Source: Hevea brasiliensis
Lineage: Eukaryota; Streptophyta; Magnoliopsida; Malpighiales; Euphorbiaceae
Assembly: GCF_030052815.1 (NCBI RefSeq)
Contig: NC_079496.1
Coordinates: 69,119,652-69,183,651 of the forward strand
Reading direction: 5' to 3'
Length of the DNA stretch: 64,000 nt
Part shown: positions 32,385 through 44,058 of the stretch, piece after piece
Position numbering within the stretch: the stretch's first letter is position 1
Layout of the letters: each line of letters opens with the position of its first letter
The notes under the pieces: generated by a model
The model's input: only the letters and a program-made list of their open reading frames with translations
What the model was told of the DNA's origin: nothing
The model's database searches: none
Made by a program: the position numbers and the translations under genes

Positions 32385-35342
32385 TCGTGCACAGTACCAT
32401 CACAATAATGAATCTTCCGCAAGGGCCATAACGATAAAATAAACTTAGATCTAAACCTCAAATTAGAGGAAAATCTAAGCCTGTGCACGTACCATGGTAA
32501 TCAAAACACAACTAACTCCATTGTCTTCTCAACAAATGAGAGAGACGGGTAATAACCTAGTCAAGCATCTATAGTGAGATATAAAACAATATCACAATCC
32601 TTTTAGTGAGTATAAATCACAATATAATTCAATTCAAAGTCAATTTCAATATCCAATAATTTTTATGCTCATCACAATTCAAATCATAAATTTGCATTTT
32701 TCCATGAAAATTACCATCACAATTCAAAACATGTTCTATCACAATTTTCCAAAACATAATTTATTCAATCCATAACAATGCTTAATACTTGTGGAAATAC
32801 CATTTCACAAAGCTAAATTCATACATACTATAACAATTTCAATAATCATTGAATTAAATCCAATGCTTATTAAACATAATACATAAGAAAAGTATGTCAT
32901 TTAATCATATGAAATATTCAAACAAAATCAGTTAAAAACTAGTTGTGCACAAACCTCTGATAACTGTCTCCTGCCCTTGACTCAGTGTTTCCTTCCTTTT
33001 TCCCTGAGTCTTTGCTAACTGAAAAACACAATTTGAAGTGTTTCAGTACTCATTTAAACCGTCTCTAACGATAATGCTTGATAATTAATTTACTGAATGC
33101 TATTATTTGCTTAATCAACTTAATATATCGACCCTCGATGCGTTTTAGGTAATTTAGATCTTAACGTTACTAATATGTCACATTCGATAGTCTTTTAGGG
33201 TTGGTACATGTTACCAAGTTCATTTCTGTGTATACTGCATTTTCTTGCAATTTGCTGGATTCCGGGATACTAGTTTGACCTAGCCGGACGACCTAGTTCC
33301 CTCGGTTTTCGGGTTTCGGTCTAAACTACAAACTTGTAGATCTATGTCTTATGGAACCGCGGGGCAAAATTTCAGGTCATTATGAGTTATGTAGACCAAG
33401 TTATGGTCATTTTACTATTGCTGGTCAAATTGCACCAAAATTGGTCATTTTAGGTCACTTTAGGTCATTTTAGGTTCGGCCAGTTTTTGGACCCAAACTT
33501 GTGCAAGCTGTTTGACTTGCTTATGGTCATTTCTGGGCTTTGGTGTCTTCATAAGACTTGTAGATATGGGTCTTAGCTATTCATGGTTAAAATTTCAGGT
33601 CAATTGGACCTGTTTTGTGTGAGTTATGGCCTAAACACTAACTGCTGCCCAAATGGTCAATTTTCAGGCCTTACTTGCACTTAATCCGGATTTGGTCATT
33701 TTTCAAGCTACCTTGCAAGCAGAATTTTGGCAAGCTTCCTTCATGAAAGTTGGCACATTTTGTGCCTAGTTTCACCTCCAATTGGTCTCATACCAATTGG
33801 AGCTACACAATTAAATTTATAGGCCTAAAACTCAAACTGCCTTATTGCAATTCTTACATACACATCAAGCATCACTTTTAACACTCACCAAACTTGACAT
33901 TTAAACCAATTCTGGTTGTACCACAACCTAAACATAATTTACAACATTTTATAGGTCATTTTGGCAGCTTACAATTACATTCAATGTGCACCAACAAGTG
34001 CAGAATTTTTCCAACTCAATTTACAACAATTCAATCACCAATTCATGCTCATTTACATGTCAAACTTCACACCATCATTCATGCACTCAAACTGCCATAA
34101 AAACCAACACATTTTAACATCATTATTCCATAAACCAAGCATGAATTCCAGCATTCTTCAAGAGCTAACAAACTGCCACAATGGTACATTTACATTCCAT
34201 TAATTTCAAAGCTTTAAATTTCATTTCACATTTACATATTCTAAATATACATCACCCAAATGATTACCCATACACATAAATAATTAATCAACCTTCTAAT
34301 CCACCATTTACAAGCAAGAGTAAACTATCTTCATGGTGTTTCCATGGCTGCCAAAAGTACACATTCCCATTCAACATCAAACCTCAAAATTTTCTTCATA
34401 AATCAAACACCCATAACACGCTTACAAACTTTAACAAAGCAACAATCAAAAACTCAAATTTACCTATGGATGAGACTTCTCAAATCTTCACCAAAACTTC
34501 TTGAAATTGCTATCAAACTCTTCCTTGTGATGTGGGGATAAACTTTAATGAAGCAACCTAGGTGTTTGGAGGTGAAATGAAGGAGAGGATGAAGCTTGAA
34601 TTACATGCGGCAATGGAGGTTTTAGGATCTTTTCATCTACGACAATGGTAATCTTCAAACGTTGAAGATGAAGTTTTAGTGGAGCAATCTGCCCACTTAA
34701 TGCATTTTATAGTCCTTAGTGGTCCACTCACATAAAATCAATTATATTATATGTTTAAATGTCATAATTAGTCAATTTGCCCTCCATTTTTACTATTTAC
34801 ATTAGGTACCCCTAAATGAATTTTTTATTATATTTTCCAAGTGTAATATTATTTACTTTTAATGGACATTTAGGTCAAAAGACAACTCGGGGTGTCAAAT
34901 AACCACAATGCCCCTGTTCGGGTTGCATTCTCGATTTTTCGGTAACACCGGGTTTTGTCCATTTTTCGATTTCTCACTTTTCTTTTTACTAATTATTTAA
35001 TTTTTGTTTGATATTTCTAATGATATTTATACTTCAATAAATATTTATTTGAGTCCTAAAAATATTTTCCAGGGTTCCCCGCAGTCCAGGGCTAGTCAAC
35101 GGTCCACGCCGTGACTTCCCAGTGCGGTCACTCATCGCTAGGGTTCTCGGCTCGCTTAACTTGGTTGCATTTCTTTACTATTATTTTTCCTTTGTTTTTC
35201 TTGTATTTTCTTTTCTTGTATTTCATTATTTAATGTCTCCTCACTCATATCGAAGTGTAGTTCTAGGCATCCTAGCTGTCCGGACAACACTGGTCACCGG
35301 AACAGTAGAATGCATTACCGAACATAGGGGTGTTACAATCAA

Positions 35343-36023
35343 GTACCAGCTGGTTTGTTACATCCACGACCAATATCGGAATGGAAATGGGAGAGAATAA
35401 CTATGGATTTTGTGATGGGACTTCTGAGGACACAGAAGAGTGATGATGCAGTATGGGTTATAGTTGACAGACTGACCACTTCTGCTCATTTTCTGCCTGT
35501 CCGAATGGACTATAGTTTAGAAAGATTAGCTAAGTTGTACATTAATGAGATAGTAAGACTGCATAGAGTGCTAGTATCCATCGTATCAGACAGAGATCCT
35601 AGGTTCACTTCTAGATTCTGGAGTAGTATTCAGAGAGCCCTAGAAACTAGAATGAACTTCAGTACAACATTCCACCCATAGACAGATGGCCAGTCTGAGA
35701 GAGTAATTCATATCTTGGAAGACATGCTATGGGCTTATGTGATTGAGTATGAGAGTAGTTGGGACACACACTTACCTTTGATTGAGTTTTCTTACAACAA
35801 CAGCTACCAATCAAACATTGGGATACCTCCATATGAAGCTTTGTATGGCAGAAAGTGTAGAACCCCATTGTGTTGGGATGAGGTAGATGAAAGAAAGATG
35901 ATTGGACCAGAAATTATTCAACAAACTGAATGAAAAATCAAATTGATCAGAGATTGACTTAAGACTGCATCAGACCGTCAGAAGTCCTTTATTGATCTGA
36001 AGAGAAGGGATATTGAATATGCA
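35343..36023 (+). pseudogene. Element D integrase catalytic core
   Basis: After VPAGLLHP come ERITMDFVMGLLRTQ (first Asp), VWVIVDRLTTSAHFLPVRM, SIVSDRDPRFTSRFW (second Asp), FHP with a TAG stop at 35679-35681, then TDGQSERVIHILEDMLWAYV (catalytic Glu), LIEFSYNNSYQSNIG and YGRKCRTPLCWDEV. Another stop (TGA) follows QQTE near 35931, and one replaces Arg near 35956. All three catalytic residues are still present. Confidence 0.88.
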
Positions 36024-36447
36024 GTGGGTGACAAAGTATTCCTCAAGGTTTCCCCTTGGAAGAAAATTATGAGATTTGGAAGAAAGGGGAAACTGAGTCC
36101 TCATTTCGTTGGGCCATATGAGGTTTTGGAAAGAGTGGGTCCTTTGGCATATCATTTGGCACTACCTCTAGAGTTGGAGAAGATGCATAACGTCTTTCAT
36201 ATGTGTATGTTGAGGAGGTATCGATCAGACCCATCTCATGTACTACCAATGGAGGAAATTGAAGTAAATCCAAACCTCACATATGAGGAATAACCCATAG
36301 AGATTCTAGCTTATGAGGTGAAGCAGCTTCAAAACAAGCAGATACCGTTAGTGAAAGTGCTGTGGAACCATCAATCAGTCCAGGAGGCTACTTGGAAACG
36401 AGAGGAGGACATGAGGAGACAGCCTCCACAACTGCTCAGAGATTGAT
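36024..36447 (+). pseudogene. Element D integrase C-terminus and chromodomain
   Basis: AVGDKVFLKVSPWKKIMRFG leads to the GPY/F module (HFVGPYEVLERVGPLAYHLA) and FHMCMLRRYRSDPSHVLP. After a TAA at 36291-36293 the chromodomain follows: PIEILAYEVKQLQNKQIPLV, KVLWNHQSVQEATWKREEDM. This is the most complete chromodomain in the window, with the EATW segment kept. It ends at QLLRD and TGA around 36447. Confidence 0.87.
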
Positions 36448-36494
36448 TACCAGGTAAAATTTTGAGACGAAATTTATTTTAATGGTTGGAGAAT

Positions 36495-38575
36495 TGTAAC
36501 ACCCCTATTTGCATAGCCTGGTATATTTCACTGTTTCGGTGACTGGTGTCGGTCTGGACAATTAAGAGAATTAGAACCACATCTAAGACACCTAGATAAG
36601 CCCTGAACATAAATAATTAGTAATTGCCAAATAGTTAAGTATAAAGAAGAAAAATAGAACACAAGAAGTTAAATGAGCCAGGAGTTACAGTGATGGGTGA
36701 CCTTCTCGGGAATGACTGCGAGGTCAGTTTAAACTCAAATTCTGAATCGTAAAATGTGACGCTGCAGTCCTTAGGACTATTGCGAACACAGTGGAAAAGA
36801 GAAAATCATGAAAAAGAATTGTTAAGCAGGTCAAATAATTAGGTCAGAGATCCGAAAGAAATATTGAATTACTTACAAACCGGATCGAACTGGTGAGGGG
36901 CAATTTGGTCAATTCACCCCTCGAGCTGACTTCTAACCTAACTATCCAATAAAATTGGAGAAAAGAAAATTTCAAAATCGGGAATTAAATTAAAGAACTA
37001 ATGGAAAAATAAATACAAAAGAAAAAGAAAAAAGGAAAAAGTTTATTACATCACCTTACATCACCCTTATGACATCATCATGATGTCAAAACTTATTTTA
37101 ATTTTCCTACCTAAATTGACCAAGTCAAAAACATTTTTAAAGACTTAAAAATACATAAAAAAGAAAAGAAAATCAGATTTCCTTCTTCCTTCACCCAAAT
37201 GTGCCGCCCTCCTCTCTTCCTCACCACCATGAAAACTCCATGAAAGCTTAAAACTAAGCTTGCTTCCAACCACTTCAACCCACTTTGATCCCAAAATAAA
37301 GCATAAAAACTTGTTAGGCCAACTTGAGAAGAGGATTGAAGAAGAAAAAAGGTGGAGAAAAGGAAAGAATTGAGGAAGTGGAACATCAAAGTTGAGGTTG
37401 GTAGTTTAATTTGAATTTCTAGTTTAATACTTGTGCTTTTAGTTCATTTAACCTAGAAATTAACTTAAAATCAAACAAAAACAATTGTTGACGGACCAAA
37501 TATGAAATTCGTCTAGCTAGGTTAGGGTTTGATATGAATGAGTTTGAAGTGTTTGAATGGTTATTTGAGGTGCATTAGGTGTAGAGATCATTAATGTGCA
37601 CTTTGAATGCATTAAATTGAACTTTATGTGTAGTTAGGGTTTGAGCATTTTGAAGAAATTGGAGAAAATTTTGAGAATTGGCCAAATGATGTAGTTAACC
37701 TTATTTGAGTTGAGAAATGGTTAATTGTGACCATTTGTGGTGTGTATGAATTGTTGGAACTAAGTTCCAATTCGGATTGGTGAAGGTCAATCTGTAGGCA
37801 GCTTGACCTAGGTCTTTTTCATGGATCAAAACTGAAAATTTACCAACCCAATTGATGTGAAGCTAATTGGGAATGAAACTAGACACAAAATGGCACATTT
37901 TTCATTTAGGAATCATTCCTAGAAAGTGACCATAACTTGGTGAACATTTAGGCCAAATTCGGAATCAGTAAACTAACCTGTACAAAAATGACCAAATGAA
38001 TAGTAGTTACATAAATGACCATAACTTGGTCTAGGAAGCCCCAAATGACCTGAACTTTATACCGAAAGAAAGCTGAGACATAGCCCTACAACTTTCATGA
38101 AGAAAACAAACCCAAAATTTGATTATAAGCTATCCAAAAACTCACTTGCAGTCAACCCACAAAAAATACCATTAACCAGTAAATGCCCAGAATTCTGCGT
38201 AACACCAAATCTGGCCAGCCATGTTCAAATGGCCATAACTAGGGCTACAAAACTCCAAATGGAGTGATTCAAAAAGGGAAATAAACTTAAGACAATAAGG
38301 AACAACTTCTATGGAGAAAACATAGCCAAATTACCATAGTAACATGACTAATGAAATAGTGAAAATAGGGCACCAAATTTGAAATTTTAAAATTTCACCT
38401 AAGAGACTTGAGATTTGAGGAAAACAACCAAAACCAACAAGTTAGATAACCAAAATGTGGTATGTGAGTGAAATTGAAATTCCCATACCTATTAAGCATT
38501 ATAAAGTCAACAAATTAACTTGAATAGTGTCAAGGATAGTAATCCCGAAATGCAAAATTCAAAGAACGTTAATTT
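36495..38575 (+). repeat. Element D 3' LTR, truncated by element G
   Basis: Starts TGTAACACCCC after a degraded polypurine tract (36479-36494). It carries a 5S-like block at 36667-36727 (TTAAATGAGCC, GATGGGTGACC, CGGGAATGA). Segment 38227-38330 (GGGCTACAAAACTCCAAATG, GAGTGATTCAAAAAG, AGGAACAACTTC) matches the minus strand of the I LTRs near 49425-49520. The LTR therefore belongs with array I rather than with A/B. The remaining LTR end is not in the window. Confidence 0.85.
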
Positions 38576-40681
38576 TGTTAGTAGTATGCCCTAGAGCATA
38601 TCATTTAGTATGTATCTTGTACATATTTTAATAATAAAGGGCATTTCCACTTTTTCGTTTACATAATATATTTATGTGTAATAGAAAAGGTCCATTGATA
38701 TTTTGTTAGAAATATTATTCTTAAGTTGTTAAGAATATGAGTGACAATATTTCTAGCACAAAGTATCATAAATAGGTTCACAATCGAGGATACTTCATAA
38801 TAAGGACATGACTTATCCAGAAAGATTGTATTCATGTTTGTTCCCAAGTTATTTATATGAGATATAAATAAGATGGAATGGTGAGTCTCATGCCATATAA
38901 CAAACTTGATAGGCACTTATAAATGATAAGTAGGCCGAACCAGTGACACTTATGACAAGCACATGGAGTTTACTCTTGTCAATGTTTTGTCATAAATCAT
39001 ATCAGTGCATATAATCTTTAGACCTGAGATAGCACAGTTATCTTGTATATAGGTAGTTTGAGTTTGATACTGCTTTAATAATTGTACTATGTATGTGAAT
39101 ATAGGCATTTGTTGGCTCACATTAGTTATATATGGAGGTAGGTGTTGATCAAGAAGGAATCTGTTCCTCTAAGTAAATAGAGATAAAATCCTATGTTCAT
39201 TTAATTGTTCTTGATGTTTCAAGTTCCTGGCCAGGACAGATAGATTTATTTAGAAAAGAGTTTCTGATGAGAAAAATCTTTTAATCAAGAACTGGAATTA
39301 AAAGAGAACATAATATTCATAGCAAATGGAGTTTGACATAAACCATGACTCGTGCTGGAGTTGGGATTTTGTAACAGAGAGATTCTAGTGCATGGTAACA
39401 TATGATTATAGGTTCATTTAAGGTAAACCTTATTACTAATTGGGTGGCCATGGCATGCTATGCTAGGTGTTAACCATGGTCTATGAGGTTCATAAAATGA
39501 TTTAGAGAAATCATTTATGGTAAGAAAGAGTTCTGATGATATTAAGAGTTGATATCATGTCTCATTGCCAATTAGTGATGAGCCTAGTAAGTCACACACA
39601 TACACAAGTTATCACCTATTTAAATATGATTTAATTAATTAATTAAAGAGTTTAATTGATTAATTAAATAGATTTGGTTTGCAATAAAATTGCAAAGTCC
39701 CTAGCATGACTTGAAACCAAATCTAGATTATTGGATGTGTAGTATAAATTAAATTTATATTTAAAGTGTTTAAATATGAATTTAATTGATGAGAAATTAA
39801 TTAATAGAGATTAATTAATTAATTTATATTTGATATAAATTAATTAGAAGAAGAAAATAATTATTTTGGGTTAAGAACTCAAAATTAAGACACCTGGGCA
39901 TTTTGGTCATTTTGCAATGTGACACGTGGCACCATGAGATGGTGACACATGGCATAACACATAAGCTTGCCAAATATTTTTAATCATGTAAGATGATTAA
40001 AATCAAGATTAAATATAGGTTTGACACTTGGCACAATGTGATTGGGTCACTTAAACCTAGAGCTAATCAAAAGGTGACATGTGGCTAGGGTTTAATGTGT
40101 TAACCTAGCTATTTAAGTGGGGTTATGAAAAGAAAACACAACCAGCAGCCTCTCCTCTCATATGTCACGCCACTTTGAGCCTCTCCAGCTATTTCTCTTC
40201 ATCTCTCATCAATTCAAAGAGATTAGCCATCAATCTCTTGAATTAAGAACACTAGAAATTGTTTCTAGTGTCCTGTTTATCTCTAATCTCTTAAAAGCAG
40301 AACTTGAATTTCTAATTAATAGAAAAGGCTTTAGAAGCTGTTCAAGGGCTGCCATAGGTGTTCTTGGTGTGGACAAGCTAGAGGGACAACATCTGGTGTC
40401 CTGAAGACGAATCTCAAAGTCGCAGACACGCTGCAGCACATCAAGAGGTTAGTGTAATCGTTCTTGATTTAATCTAGGGTTCTAAAATTAATCTGATTAA
40501 TTTTAAAATCTTAAATGGCAAATACAGATCCAAAAAAAACATATTAAAAGAGTTTTAATATGTTGTTTATCATTGAAATCAAATAGATAAAAATAAATCT
40601 TGCATGGTGCTTGTGACCCTAGGTGAAAAATTTTTGAATTCAATGGTATAATCTTGTGTTTTTCACGCTTCCGTTCCTTCA
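38576..40681 (+). repeat. Element G 5' LTR (2106 bp)
   Basis: Starts TGTTAGTAGTATGCCCTAG inside the LTR of element D and ends CCGTTCCTTCA just before the primer-binding site. A TATA-like CTATTTAAG is at 40109-40117, followed by an AC-rich leader (AAAACACAACCAGCAGCC). It has AT-rich TTAATTAAT runs at 39620-39850. No partner LTR is available for dating. Confidence 0.88.
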
Positions 40682-40683
40682 AT

Positions 40684-40696
40684 TGGTATCAGAGCC
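40684..40696 (+). promoter_or_regulatory. Primer-binding site of element G
   Basis: TGGTATCAGAGCC two bases after the LTR end, complementary to the initiator tRNA-Met 3' end. Confidence 0.92.
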
Positions 40697-40950
40697 ACTA
40701 TATTTGCCATTTAAATTGTTGATTATATAATTTAATTGTGTGTTTGATCATGAGATCAAGAGATTCATTGCTGGTTGGATCATGAGGTGTGGCGTCACAC
40801 ATGGTGAAGCCACCATTGGTGGCGGCAACAATGGTTCCTTGGGTGGTTCAAGGTTTGGCTTTTAATTCTGCAATTGTTGTATGATCTAAGGCCTATTCTT
40901 TGACTAATTAAAGTGTTTAATTAGTTGTTTTAATCACACAATTAAATTAT

Positions 40951-41290
40951 GATTCAAATCAGAATTTTAAAAATTGTTTGAATGTGATTCAAATCTGAAT
41001 TTTAAAAGTTGTTTGAATGTGATTCAAATATGAATTTTTAAAGTTGTTTGAATCATATTTAAATCTGATTTTTTAAAATTGATTCAATAAAATTCAGATC
41101 TGATTTTTTTAAAAATATTTGAATGTGATTCAAATCTGATTTTTTAAAAAATGTTTGAATGTGATTCAAATCTGAATTTTTTAAGTTGTTTGAATGTGAT
41201 TCAAATCTGAATTTTTAAATTTGTTTGAATGAGATTCAAATCTGAATTTTTAAATTTATTTGAATCATATTCAAATATGGATTTTTAAGT
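40951..41290 (+). repeat. About nine 35-bp repeats in the element G leader
   Basis: Units of the form TGATTCAAATCTGAATTTT, then TAAAGTTGTTTGAATG repeat head to tail with substitutions and small indels. They lie between the primer-binding site and gag. Function unknown. Confidence 0.88.
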
Positions 41291-42467
41291 TGAATATGAG
41301 ATATTCAATTTAATTTAAGTATGTATGTTTTATTTAATTGTTAAATAGTGATATGCATGATGGATGATCATGGACTATAAAAGACCAATGTGATTGGATT
41401 TATTTCTTTTATGTTTCTTTGGGATTGTAAATTAATTAATTTATTTTAATTTATTTTGGGCATGTATTATTAAGTTTGTAATATTTTTGGGTTGTAATTT
41501 CATTTATTTAAGTTCTTGTAAATTCGCCTTGGTATGCCAAGGATTACTATGTAATATTGGATTGCAAGAAGTTCAAGGAGGTCAAGAGCATTGGTGGGAC
41601 CAGTGGGAGGAATTCAATATCAAGTGTTGATTATGTACTCCTTCAGCAACTCTTGTAAAATGAATGAACGAAATGCACCTAGGAATGCCCTGATTCAATT
41701 CTTGGTGGCTCAGAATTGAATCCCTTAGAAAGTCCATGATCATACCATATTTACTGCTTATCCATGAATGCATGAGATGTATGGGAATGTATGCAATTAT
41801 ATGATATATGCATGCTAAATGGATAATGTGCAAAGTGAGACCTTAATAGTAATTAGGATGGCTATAAAATCTTCCAAACAAATGATTAAGTTGGAAATGC
41901 TATAATTAAAGTAATTATAACATAAGCCCTCCATTGGGGCAATTATTTTAAGAAATTTTAAATAGTTGCATGAGATGCAATTAATTTAAGAGATTTTCTT
42001 AAGAATAATTGTTAAGCATGAGATGTTATAAATATGTAAATAGTTTGGTGGCCAATATTGGATGTACCTGAGGACATTAAAATTATTTGCATAATTACTG
42101 GCTCAATGGGATCAACTTAACTAATGCAAGATAAGTCAATATTGGATGTACCTGAGATTTTGAGCATTAGGGGCTAGTAAAAGGATTGAACCTCACATGA
42201 GATGTGATGGGCAAGGAGTTGCTCACTTATAGTTTATTGTAATTCCAATAATGGATGTACATGAGGATGATCAATAGAATTATAAGAATTCAATCACCCA
42301 CTAGAAATCCATCCAACTAGGATTTCCGTTTTCTACTTTGGAAGTGTAGGATTCGCTAAGTTAGTGGGAGGACCAATTTGATTAAAAGACCATAATCATT
42401 TTGGTTAATTACATGATACATTTACTAATTAATCTGGTTATTTTCTGCAGTTAATTTTATGATAAAA

Positions 42468-43260
42468 ATGAGCACAAAACAACCACCACCATCCAATATC
42501 CTTGCAAGCATACTTGATCACAACAGTTGTGGGACCTAATCATGCGATTGGCTAAGAAATTTGAAACTTGTCCTGAACCTTGAACATATAGGATATGTTC
42601 TATATTCAAATGTTCCTGGTCCCTTACCTCCAGAGGCCACACAAGAGGAACATGATACTTTGGACAAGTGGAAGGAGCATGATATGAGAGCTAAGTGTTA
42701 CATGCTTGCTTCCATGAGTAATGAGTTACAGAAGCAACATGAGAACATGCAGAGTGCTAGTGAGATCCTCCTTCACCTACAAGAGTTGTATGGTGAGCAC
42801 AAAGAGAATGCTAGGTATGAGATATCTAAACAGTTATTCCGTATGAGGATGTCCGAGGGATGAGAATGTTGGGGATCATGTCCACAAGATGATTCGGCTG
42901 ATTGAGCAGTTGGAACATCTTGACTTCAACATGGATTTCCAACTACAAATGGATTTGATCCTTCAGTCCCTTCCTAAGTCTTTTGGGAATTTTGTGACAA
43001 ATTTTCATATGACTAAACAGGAATGCACCTTAGCTGAATTACTCAACATGCTGGTTATTGCCCAAAAGAATATGCCAGGCAATAAAGGAAAAGAGGTAGC
43101 TTTGGTTGCATATTCTTCACTGGAAAGTCCAACAAGAAGAAAGGCAATAAGAAAAAGAAACCTCAGATTCTGGTCGTTCCAAGAAAATAGCTAAGCAGAA
43201 AAGGAAGACTAAAGGCGATGAAGGCAAAGGAAAGTGTTTCCATTGCCAAAAGGATGGGCC
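42468..43260 (+). pseudogene. Element G gag
   Basis: Likely start ATG 42468 (MSTKQPPPSNILASILD). A stop occurs at about 42537, then the frame continues DWLRNLKLVLNLEHIGYVLY, DTLDKWKEHDMRAKCYMLAS, ILLHLQELYGEH, ending in a frameshift at 42863. The next frame 42889-43194 gives MIRLIEQLEHLDFNMDFQLQ, ILQSLPKSFGNFV and TLAELLNMLVIAQ, the UBN2-type gag domain of copia elements. The zinc knuckle survives only as CFHCQKDG near 43232-43255; the His/Cys half is scrambled. Confidence 0.86.
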
Positions 43261-43826
43261 TTTGGAAAAGGCGCCTGCAGTATCTTGCTTCTCTGAAGGA
43301 CAAGAAGGATACACCTTCGGAAGGTATGTCCATATCTTGTTATTTAGATTCTGATGATACTTATAGTTCATCTACAGCTTGGGTTTTAGATACTGGTGCC
43401 AGTTCTCACATTTCTAATGATATGCAGGAACTAGCAAGCGATGGCGACTTGCATTCTCAAGATATTAGAGTCCGGATTGGCAATGGCTCAACTGTTGAAG
43501 CTTTAGCCATAGGATCTAAATCTTTTTACATGTTTGGACATGTTTTGTGTTTGGATAATATTTTATATGTACCTGATGCTTTTAAGAACATCATTTCTAT
43601 ATCTAGTTTGACTAGAAATGGCTATGAATTTCAGTTCACAGATGATGTTTGCAATATTTATTTTGGAAATAAATATGTTGGTTCGGGTTATATGAATGAT
43701 GGTCTTTATTATTTGGATAATAATGACAAACACAAAATGAATGCAAGTGATCTAAAAGAATACAATGCCATGGTGAAAACCAACTCAAGTTCAAAATATA
43801 TTTGGCACTTAAGGTTATGTCATGTT
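43261..43826 (+). pseudogene. Element G protease and GAG-pre-integrase
   Basis: Open frame with TAWVLDTGASSHISNDMQEL (aspartic protease active site DTGASSH), IRVRIGNGSTVEALAIGS, LDNILYVPDAFKNIISISSL, and the pre-integrase motif WHLRLCHV. Family members usually read HLRLGHI, so Cys here is a change. LTR H is inserted right after CATGTT, cutting the coding sequence before the integrase. Confidence 0.88.
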
Positions 43827-43999
43827 TGTAACACCCCTAAGTTCGGTAGTGCGTTCTACTGCTCCAGTGACCAGTGTTGTCCGGACAGCTAGGATGCCTA
43901 GAACCACACCTTGATATGAGAGAGGAGACATAAATAATGAAATACAAGAAAAGAAAATACAAGAAAAACAAAGGAAAAATAATAGCAAAGAAATGTCAC

Positions 44000-44058
44000 C
44001 AAGTTAAGCGAGCCGGAAACCTAGCGATGGGTGACCGCACCGGGAAGTCACGGCGTGG
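44000..44058 (+). promoter_or_regulatory. 5S-rRNA-like block in LTR H
   Basis: AGTTAAGCG at 44002-44010 equals the start of the 5S box A. GATGGGTGACC at 44026-44036 equals the intermediate element, and GGGAAGTC at 44042-44049 the C-box side. Order and strand are as in 5S rRNA, with about 8 bases missing between the first two and one extra base between the last two. Equivalent blocks, on the minus strand, are at 4472-4530, 10778-10830, 16065-16120, 29727-29786 and 35106-35164. Whether it works as a pol III promoter is unknown. Confidence 0.65.

Larger units (their letters stand above)
30811..35337 (-). mobile_element. Solo LTR E in element D, TSD ATCAA, itself holding TRIM F
   Basis: Plus-strand TGTCACACCCTACT at the left and GGTGTTACA at the right, with ATCAA at 30806-30810 and 35338-35342. 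Without TRIM F (30825-31280) and one CTACT copy it is about 4.07 kb. It shares the subfamily of the solo LTR at 7537-11005 and of H. The 5S-like block is at 35106-35164. It includes local repeats at 32181-32272 (about 20 bp x 5, CATTCTTTATCTCAAAAAT type) and 32316-32384 (34 bp x 2, CTCCCTATGGTCGGGGAGG). Confidence 0.93.
29961..38575 (+). mobile_element. Element D: oldest gypsy chromovirus, plus strand, 5' part outside window
   Basis: Host element for A, E and G. It holds RNase H (29961-30606), integrase zinc-binding domain (30607-30810), then after solo LTR E the integrase core and chromodomain (35343-36447), a decayed polypurine tract and the 3' LTR from 36495. Most in-frame stops arose from CAG, CGA or TGG codons by C-to-T or G-to-A change. 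The 3' LTR is unlike those of A and B and resembles that of array I. The LTR is cut at 38575 by copia element G. Confidence 0.9.
38576..43826 (+). mobile_element. Element G: Ty1/copia element, 3' part cut by LTR H
   Basis: It has a 2106-bp 5' LTR, an initiator-Met primer-binding site, a 1.8-kb leader with nine short tandem repeats, a broken gag, an aspartic protease and the GAG-pre-integrase segment. The remaining pol and the 3' LTR lie beyond the insertion of H and outside the window. The protease-then-integrase order is that of copia elements. The AATTT at 38571-38575 should be the left TSD. Confidence 0.9.
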
